A stretch of 31,363 bases of DNA. Origin: JBDNJM01 sp041687755. Its GTDB lineage: Bacteria > Planctomycetota > UBA1135 > GCA-002686595. The stretch spans positions 1-31,363 of the forward strand of contig JBDNJM010000109.1 of NCBI GenBank assembly GCA_041687755.1, given 5' to 3'. The notes below the pieces were generated by a model, which ran no database searches, had not been told where the DNA came from, and saw only the letters and a list, made by a program, of their open reading frames with translations. Both the position numbers and the translations under genes were made by a program. Each line of letters begins with the position of its first letter. Position 1 is the stretch's first letter. Positions 26,922 through 31,363 of this stretch are shown in pieces.

Positions 26922-26923
26922 GC

Positions 26924-27316
26924 TCAGTCCTTCGTGCGCGCCTCGGCCGGCGCTTTGGTCTTGGTGTCGAAAAAGTCGCGCACCGCGTCCCGATGACGCG
27001 GCGCAACCCGTCGAGTGAAACTGGTTTGGGTGCCCTCGGTCCCGAACGCGCCGTTCCCGCCGGCCTGTTCGAGCACCTCCACGGTCGGCGCCGTGGCCGA
27101 GAGCCCGACCAGCCCGGAGTTCTCGAAGTCCGGCAGGCTGCCCTTGGGCAGCGCACCGACCTTGAAGCGGTCGCGCAGCTCGGGCTGCTCCTCCCCAAAG
27201 GTCAGCGGAGCGCTGCCGGGCCCGCGCCCGACGCCACCCGACCCCATGCTCAGCCGCGCGAGCAGCGCCTGGGCGGCTTCGTCTCCTGCCGCGGCTGCGG
27301 CGAGCAAGCCCTGCAT
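26924..27316 (-). CDS. C-terminal part of the coiled-coil membrane protein (separate frame segment after an in-frame UGA)
   Basis: A 130-residue segment starting at an ATG (27316) that is in the same reading frame as the upstream 393-aa protein and separated from its stop by only 11 sense codons (SGGGGGAGGAA). It holds a Gly-rich stretch (SMGSGGVGRGPGSAPLTFG) and ends VAPRHRDAVRDFFDTKT. That tail looks like the end of a larger protein. It may be made by re-initiation, with GGGGGAGGAGG about 20 nt upstream, or by UGA readthrough, or be the broken end of one gene. It is followed by MoxR after 2 nt. Confidence 0.6.
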   Translation of the reverse strand: MQGLLAAAAAGDEAAQALLARLSMGSGGVGRGPGSAPLTFGEEQPELRDRFKVGALPKGSLPDFENSGLVGLSATAPTVEVLEQAGGNGAFGTEGTQTSFTRRVAPRHRDAVRDFFDTKTKAPAEARTKD

Positions 27317-27352
27317 GGCGGCGCCTCCGGCGCCACCTCCTCCCCCGCTTCA
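27317..27352 (-). promoter_or_regulatory. In-frame UGA followed by a 9-bp stem-loop
   Basis: The stop TGA (27352-27350) is followed in mRNA order by GGTGGCGCC (27337-27329), loop GGA and GGCGCCGCC (27325-27317), a 9-bp stem with one G.U pair ending exactly before the ATG at 27316. A purine-rich Shine-Dalgarno-like run precedes the stem. Whether this folds to assist re-initiation or is only Gly/Ala-coding sequence cannot be told from sequence. Confidence 0.4.
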
Positions 27353-28531
27353 GGTCCCGCCCGGCGAGTGGTCGCAGTCCTTGTGCTTGTCGAGCTCGCG
27401 CTGCAGCGCCTCCAACAGCGCCCGCGCGAGCGCCTCGTCGATCGGCGGCAGCTCGCCCAGGTCCGAGAGCGGCTGGGCCGTCAGGCCCTGGGCTTCGAGT
27501 TGCGCCAGCGCCTTTGCCAGGGCCTCGCGCAACTCCTTGGACAGCTCGCTGTAGGCCTGGGCGCGCTTCGCCAGCTCGGCCGCGAGCTCCGGGTTCAGCG
27601 GCCCGGACGGGCTGAGTTCACCGGCCTCGCCCGCTTCGCCCCCGCCGGCAGTCAAGTTTTCGAGCAGCTCCGCGAGGTCGGCCAACAGCTGCTCGGGCAG
27701 CTGCTGCTCGAGACCGCTCTTCGCCAACTCCTCCATGGCTTCCTGGAGCTCGACCGCCGCCTGCTCGGGCGCCTCGAACGCGGACTCCGCGCTCTCTTGC
27801 AGCTCCGCCAGCGCGCGTTCCGCCGCCTCGGCGCTACGCTCCGCGGCGCGCGCAAGCTCCTCCTCGAGTCGGTCCAGACCCTCGAAGGCCGACTCCAAAT
27901 CCAGCTCCTCCGCGTCGGCGGCCAACTGCTCCAGCCGCTGCTCGAAGTCCTCGGCTTCCTCCGGCTCCAGCTCCACGATCTGCTCCAGTGCCTCGAGCTT
28001 CGCGTTCAGTTCCTCAGCTCGGGTAGCGACGAGTTCGGCCACAGCCGACCCGGGATCGGCGCTCGCGTTGGGCACCGGCAGCAACAGCCCGGCCAGGGCG
28101 AATCCGGCGGCCGGAACCCAGCCCGCGACGTCCCGCGGCCGCGCGAACGGCCCGGGCTCCTCCAGGCCCGCGAGCTGCGCCTCGACGCGCCCGCCCCAGG
28201 CCGCGCTCGGACGCTCGAGCGCGGTCGCCACGAACCCCGAGCCGCCGGAGCGGGCGTCGATCCAGGCCGCCGCTTGATCGTCGGTGAAGCGCGTGCGACG
28301 CGCCGCGAGCTCGCCCACGACCGGCGCCAGCAGCACCGGCACGAGAGCCAGCGCCGCCGTGGACGCCTCGACGCCGAACCCCACGCGCAGCACGAGCGCC
28401 AGACCTCCACCGATCCACAGGGCCAACAAGCCGAAGCGCAGCGCAGCGCGCCAGCGCACTCCGGCGCGGGCCCGCGCGCGAAGCCCCTTGGTCCGCGACC
28501 GCAGCGCGTCTTGGGACAGGTCTCGGGACAT
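27350..28531 (-). CDS. Coiled-coil membrane protein, first gene of the MoxR operon
   Basis: A 393-aa protein with two TM segments near residues 31-50 and 58-75, one near 137-152, then a long Glu/Ala/Leu-rich alpha-helical coiled coil (about 160-360) with heptad-like repeats (EELARAAERSAEAAERA). It ends KHKDCDHSPGGT at an in-frame TGA, after which the same frame continues open (see 26924-27316). A Shine-Dalgarno GAGGAG lies upstream of the ATG at 28531. Position at the head of MoxR/ABC/DUF58 suggests a scaffold or membrane anchor for that system. I know similar long helical membrane proteins beside MoxR in planctomycetes, but cannot verify homology here. Confidence 0.8.
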   Translation of the reverse strand: MSRDLSQDALRSRTKGLRARARAGVRWRAALRFGLLALWIGGGLALVLRVGFGVEASTAALALVPVLLAPVVGELAARRTRFTDDQAAAWIDARSGGSGFVATALERPSAAWGGRVEAQLAGLEEPGPFARPRDVAGWVPAAGFALAGLLLPVPNASADPGSAVAELVATRAEELNAKLEALEQIVELEPEEAEDFEQRLEQLAADAEELDLESAFEGLDRLEEELARAAERSAEAAERALAELQESAESAFEAPEQAAVELQEAMEELAKSGLEQQLPEQLLADLAELLENLTAGGGEAGEAGELSPSGPLNPELAAELAKRAQAYSELSKELREALAKALAQLEAQGLTAQPLSDLGELPPIDEALARALLEALQRELDKHKDCDHSPGGT

Positions 28532-28592
28532 CCTGGGGGCTCCTCGGTTCTAGGGGCGGTTGGCGGGAAGGGCGCGGCAAGCGGCCTAGGCG

Positions 28593-28608
28593 GGACCGCA
28601 AGCGGTCC
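28593..28608. other. Small hairpin in the sugar dehydrogenase/coiled-coil gap
   Basis: GGACCGCAAGCGGTCC is a perfect palindrome (6-bp stem, CAAG loop) in the 155-nt gap between the sugar dehydrogenase stop and the operon start on the minus strand. It may be a weak terminator for the former; no U-tract follows. Confidence 0.3.
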
Positions 28609-28686
28609 GTCAGCAAGGGATCGTCGCTTACTCAGCTTCCGTTGGGAAATTCGGATCGGAATCGCGCCCCGATTCGGCTTTTTCGG

Positions 28687-29913
28687 TCATTCCAGGGTCA
28701 GTATTCGACCCTCGAGCGTGCCGACGAGAACGCGGCCGTCCCAACCGCGTCCGAAGGCGGTGGGCCGCTCGACCCGTCCGATGCGCTCGGGCCGGCCGCG
28801 CCCCTGCGCCTCGGCGTCCACGGACCAGAGGTCTCCGGAGAGGGCGTCAGCGAACAAGTAGCGCCCGGCCAGGGCCGCGGGCTGCTCGGAGCGCACGACC
28901 AGCCCGCCCAGGATCTGAGTGCTCAAGGAGCGCGGCAGCACGGCGCACGGCGCCGTCAGCGCCCCGGGCCCGACGGGCGCGCGCCGGTCGTGCATCACGA
29001 ACCCCTCCCAAATCGGCCACCCGTGGTTCTCACCGAGCCCGGCCGTGCCCAGCTCCTCGAAGCGCTCCGCGCCCGAGTCGGCGAACCACAGCGCGCCGCC
29101 GACGGGATCGAAGCTGAAGCGGCGCGGGTTGCTGAACCCCAACGCGAAGATCTCCGGTCGCAGCAGCACGGCGTCGGACTGCTCCTCGCCGGGCCCCGGC
29201 ACGAACGGATTGTCCGGCGGAATGCCGTAGGCCAGCTCGCCCTGGGTGCGCTCGATATCTATCCGCAGGATCTTGCCCAGCAGCGAGCCGGGGTCTTGGG
29301 CGTGGCGCTGCGGATCGCCAGACGACCCGCCGTCGCCCAGCCCGATGTACAGCAAGCCATCCGGCCCGAACTCGAGCTGACCGCCGTTGTGGTTGCGCCA
29401 CGGCTGGGGTACCTCGAGCAGCACGCGCTCCGACACCGCGCCACCTCCGCGCGCGCACAGGAACTCGGAAACCCGGCTGCGGCGCGCCTCCCGGGGCGTG
29501 TAGTGCACGTAGACCTTCAGCGTGTCCACGTAGGCCGGATGCGGCACGAAGCCGAGCAGGCCCTCCCCACCGCTCGCGGCGCGCACGTCGATCTCGAGCA
29601 GCGCCCGGACCGCCTCCGCCTCGCCCTCGTCGTCCAGCTCCATCCACGAGACGCGGCCCGTGCGCTGGGCCACGTACAGGGCCCGACGGCCCGGCATGAC
29701 GCCCAGCGCGACCGGATCCGGGAACAGCGGATCCCGTGCGAAGCGAGCCACGGCCTCGACGGCCCTGGGGGCGGGTGCGGGTGCGGGCTCCTGGCCGGCC
29801 GAGGGCTCGGTCGCAGCCGACGCCCCCCAGCGCGGCGCTCCAGCGGTCCCCAGCAGGCCTGTGCCTAGAATCGCGGCGAGCAGAATCGAGAGCGGATGCG
29901 GAATCGACGGCAT
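28687..29913 (-). CDS. Secreted PQQ-dependent sugar (glucose/sorbosone-type) dehydrogenase
   Basis: A 408-aa protein with a Sec signal peptide (hydrophobic LSILLAAILGTGLLG, then an Ala/Pro-rich linker to about residue 50) and a six-bladed propeller of the soluble aldose-sugar dehydrogenase type. NHNGGQLEFGPDGLLYIGLG (about 170-190) is the family's PQQ/active-site region; RPEIFALGFSNPRRFSFD and ENHGWPIWEG are further signatures. It oxidises sugars in the periplasm and passes electrons to the respiratory chain. No PQQ synthesis genes are in the window. It is divergent from the DoxX-like gene, 56 nt away. Confidence 0.92.
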   Translation of the reverse strand: MPSIPHPLSILLAAILGTGLLGTAGAPRWGASAATEPSAGQEPAPAPAPRAVEAVARFARDPLFPDPVALGVMPGRRALYVAQRTGRVSWMELDDEGEAEAVRALLEIDVRAASGGEGLLGFVPHPAYVDTLKVYVHYTPREARRSRVSEFLCARGGGAVSERVLLEVPQPWRNHNGGQLEFGPDGLLYIGLGDGGSSGDPQRHAQDPGSLLGKILRIDIERTQGELAYGIPPDNPFVPGPGEEQSDAVLLRPEIFALGFSNPRRFSFDPVGGALWFADSGAERFEELGTAGLGENHGWPIWEGFVMHDRRAPVGPGALTAPCAVLPRSLSTQILGGLVVRSEQPAALAGRYLFADALSGDLWSVDAEAQGRGRPERIGRVERPTAFGRGWDGRVLVGTLEGRILTLE

Positions 29914-29969
29914 GCGATCTGAAAGCCTACTCGCGCCGGCCCCGGACGCGCGCTAGCTTGGCCCTCGTC

Positions 29970-30455
29970 ATGGCTTCTTCCCTCGCCCAAGCCCGCCAGG
30001 GCCTAGGATTCGTCCGCTTCGGCGCCGGCCTCGTGCTGCTGTCCGCCGGCTGGACCGCGCTGCGCACCGGTCTACCCGACGGGGACGCCCTCACCGCCCT
30101 GCTCCAGGGCGCGGAGGCCAAGTCGTTCCCCTTCGGCGCCTGGGCCGAGTCCGTCCTGGCGGAGAACCCGCCGGCGCTGGCCCTGCTCTGGCGAGTCCTG
30201 CTGCTGGCCTCCGGGCTGCTGCTGACCCTCGGCGCGCTCACCCGCCCCGCCGCCGCAATCGCCGCGCTGCTGGTCGTGCACGCCTGGGCCTACGGGCCGG
30301 CCGAGTCCCACGCGCTGCACTTCCTGCTGCTCGTGATCCTCGCCGTGAGTGCCTGGACCCGCGCCGGGCGCAGCATGGGACTCGACAGCGCGCTCGACCG
30401 CATGCTTCCGCGCAGCGTCACCTGGACCCCGCGCAGCAAGAAGGACCTGTTCTAG
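29970..30455 (+). CDS. DoxX-like membrane protein
   Basis: A 161-aa protein with four hydrophobic segments (about 14-32, 68-88, 92-112, 115-132) and a basic cytoplasmic tail (TPRSKKDLF). The layout of a TM, a polar periplasmic loop (LPDGDALTALLQG), then three TMs matches the DoxX/terpene-quinol oxidase small subunit family. The ATG at 29970 is used because upstream in-frame sequence overlaps the divergent gene. Family members affect quinone or redox handling; the role here is unknown. It is followed by a T-rich repeat and a hairpin. Confidence 0.7.
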   Translation: MASSLAQARQGLGFVRFGAGLVLLSAGWTALRTGLPDGDALTALLQGAEAKSFPFGAWAESVLAENPPALALLWRVLLLASGLLLTLGALTRPAAAIAALLVVHAWAYGPAESHALHFLLLVILAVSAWTRAGRSMGLDSALDRMLPRSVTWTPRSKKDLF

Positions 30456-30470
30456 CGAGAGCGGCTCTGC

Positions 30471-30535
30471 TTTCAGGAGCCGGCTTTTATTCGGGAGCCA
30501 GCCTTTTTCAGGAGCCAGCCTCGACCTTCGTCGAG
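30471..30535. terminator. T-rich 18-bp repeat triplet and 6-bp hairpin between convergent genes
   Basis: Three near-identical units (TTCAGGAGCCGGCTTTTA, TTCGGGAGCCAGCCTTTT, TTCAGGAGCCAGCC) follow the DoxX-like gene with a period of 17-18 bp. They are followed by CTCGAC CTTC GTCGAG (30520-30535), a 6-bp stem. The T-rich runs and hairpin are suitably placed to end transcription from either side. Confidence 0.5.
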
Positions 30536-30567
30536 CCGGCCCTCCCCGGCGCTCGCACCAGGCGCCG

Positions 30568-30993
30568 CTACTCCAGGAACCCGGGGTTCGCGTATAGCGC
30601 GAACAGCATCACCAGGTAGATCGCCATCGCGGTCATCGCGACCGGCAGGCGCTTCGACTCTTCGGTGCCCCAGAGCTCGCGCACCGTCATCACCAGCAGC
30701 ACGAACGCGATCGGCAACCAACCGAGCGCCCCGGCGACGGTGAGGCGCGCCAGCGTGCGGTACGCCTCCGCGATCTCGGGGGTCTCCGCGACGACGCGGC
30801 TGGGCTCGACCAGCGACATCCCCAGGACCACCACGATCGCCGCGGCACCGATCATGCCCTGCAGGCAGGCGAGCGCCAGCCGCGGTGACATCACCAGCTC
30901 CCCGACGGACTTCAGCTCGGTGCGCAACAGCAGAAAGCCGGTGGCCAGGCCCGCGAGCAAGGCAACAGCCGCGATCAGGATCGGAACGCCCAC
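30568..30993 (-). CDS. Hypothetical four-TM membrane protein
   Basis: A 141-aa protein with four clear hydrophobic helices (about 4-22, 39-62, 85-107, 118-136), a short basic loop (RTELKSVGELVMSPR) and an end at NPGFLE. It starts with GTG at 30993, 1 nt after the stop of a minus-strand open stretch that runs through the tandem repeat. I do not recognise the family. It converges with the DoxX-like gene. Confidence 0.7.
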   Translation of the reverse strand: MGVPILIAAVALLAGLATGFLLLRTELKSVGELVMSPRLALACLQGMIGAAAIVVVLGMSLVEPSRVVAETPEIAEAYRTLARLTVAGALGWLPIAFVLLVMTVRELWGTEESKRLPVAMTAMAIYLVMLFALYANPGFLE

Positions 30994-31009
30994 GTTAGGC
31001 CCCCGCCGC

Positions 31010-31363
31010 CGTCAGCCGCTGCCCAGCGGAAATTCGAAGCGCGCCCTGGGTCAGCCCAAGCGCCAACGCCGCCAGGCGCTGGCCCGCGAGCCCGAGTGGT
31101 GATGCGTCGCCCGAGCTGCGCGCCCGCTTGCAGCGCCACCCAGAACTCACGAGGGCTGCCGCGCAGCGGCACCCCCGAAGGAGTTCGAGCTCCAACGCCG
31201 CCAGGCGATGGGCCAAAAAGCGCCTGAGTGGCACTTCACTTGGGCAGCGCAACCGCTCACCAAGCCACCCAGAACTCACGAGGGCTGCCGCGCAGCGGCA
31301 CCCCCGAAGGAGTTCGAGCTCCAACGCCGCCAGGCGATGGGCCAAAAAGCACCTGAGTGGCAC
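31010..31363. repeat. 129-bp tandem repeat array running off the window end
   Basis: Bases 31135-31234 and 31264-31363 are identical apart from one base (31222 versus 31351), at a spacing of exactly 129 bp. A diverged third unit lies one period upstream: CAACGCCGCCAGGCG occurs at 31064, 31193 and 31322. 129 is a multiple of three, so open frames persist on both strands. The plus frame reads ...EFELQRRQAMGQKAPEWHF and the diverged unit reads QRRQALAREPEW followed by a stop. The minus frame uses TTG, CTT, AGT and TCT codons unlike the neighbouring genes. I call no gene here. Confidence 0.85.

Noticed and set aside
27317..27352. Selenocysteine insertion at the in-frame UGA
   Set aside because: The hairpin is explained by Gly/Ala codons, the surroundings are a disordered linker with no redox motif, and no Sec machinery is in the window.
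30995..31363. 122-codon minus-strand frame ending one base before the four-TM gene
   Set aside because: It is open only because the 129-bp repeat is a multiple of three; its codon use (TTG, CTT, AGT, TCT) differs from real genes nearby. Not excluded, but not called.

Overview
The window is very GC-rich and densely coding, and nearly all genes read as Gram-negative heterotroph housekeeping or cell-envelope functions. Many starts lack a clear Shine-Dalgarno sequence. A MoxR / coiled-coil membrane protein / DUF58 / VWA gene set lies beside ABC exporter genes. High GC, weak ribosome sites and a coiled-coil protein ending in an 'APRHR..VR.FF'-type tail would fit a planctomycete-like lineage (Planctomycetota), but this is inference; a myxobacterial or other high-GC phylum is not excluded. 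No tRNA, rRNA, CRISPR array, integrase or transposase gene is visible.

Left part (1-10.6 kb), metabolic and transport genes. trxB (thioredoxin reductase) and an SDR oxidoreductase form a minus-strand pair ending at a perfect palindrome at the window edge. They are followed by a plus-strand inositol-monophosphatase-like gene, a minus-strand POT-family peptide/H+ symporter, small membrane proteins, an SRPBCC protein, an ABC ATPase-permease pair (ATGA overlap) and an unassigned 356-aa protein.

Centre (10.8-18.7 kb, plus strand). A full-length single-chain glycine dehydrogenase (gcvP) is followed by two translationally coupled VWA membrane proteins. The first is BatA-like. The second carries two VWA domains separated by a glutamine-amidotransferase-like domain. 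The whole gcvP-to-VWA gap is filled by a 73-bp-armed palindrome.

Right-centre (18.9-28.5 kb, minus strand, transcribed leftwards). This is one long operon: coiled-coil membrane protein (split by an in-frame UGA), MoxR AAA+ ATPase, lipoprotein-like membrane protein, ABC ATPase, ABC permease, a decayed second permease, and a DUF58 protein. The DUF58 gene converges on the VWA genes at a third palindrome. MoxR, DUF58 and VWA proteins are known partners in envelope or metal-insertion chaperone systems; here an ABC-2-type exporter lies between MoxR and DUF58. This cluster is the best candidate for an undescribed composite system.

Right edge (28.6-31.4 kb). A secreted PQQ-type sugar dehydrogenase (minus), a DoxX-like membrane protein (plus), a four-TM protein (minus), and a 129-bp tandem repeat array running off the end.

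Three long palindromes (1-79, 13817-13965, 18844-18904) lie at or just beyond gene 3' ends. They share a GTGYCNGRCAC-type core and look like members of one REP-like family.
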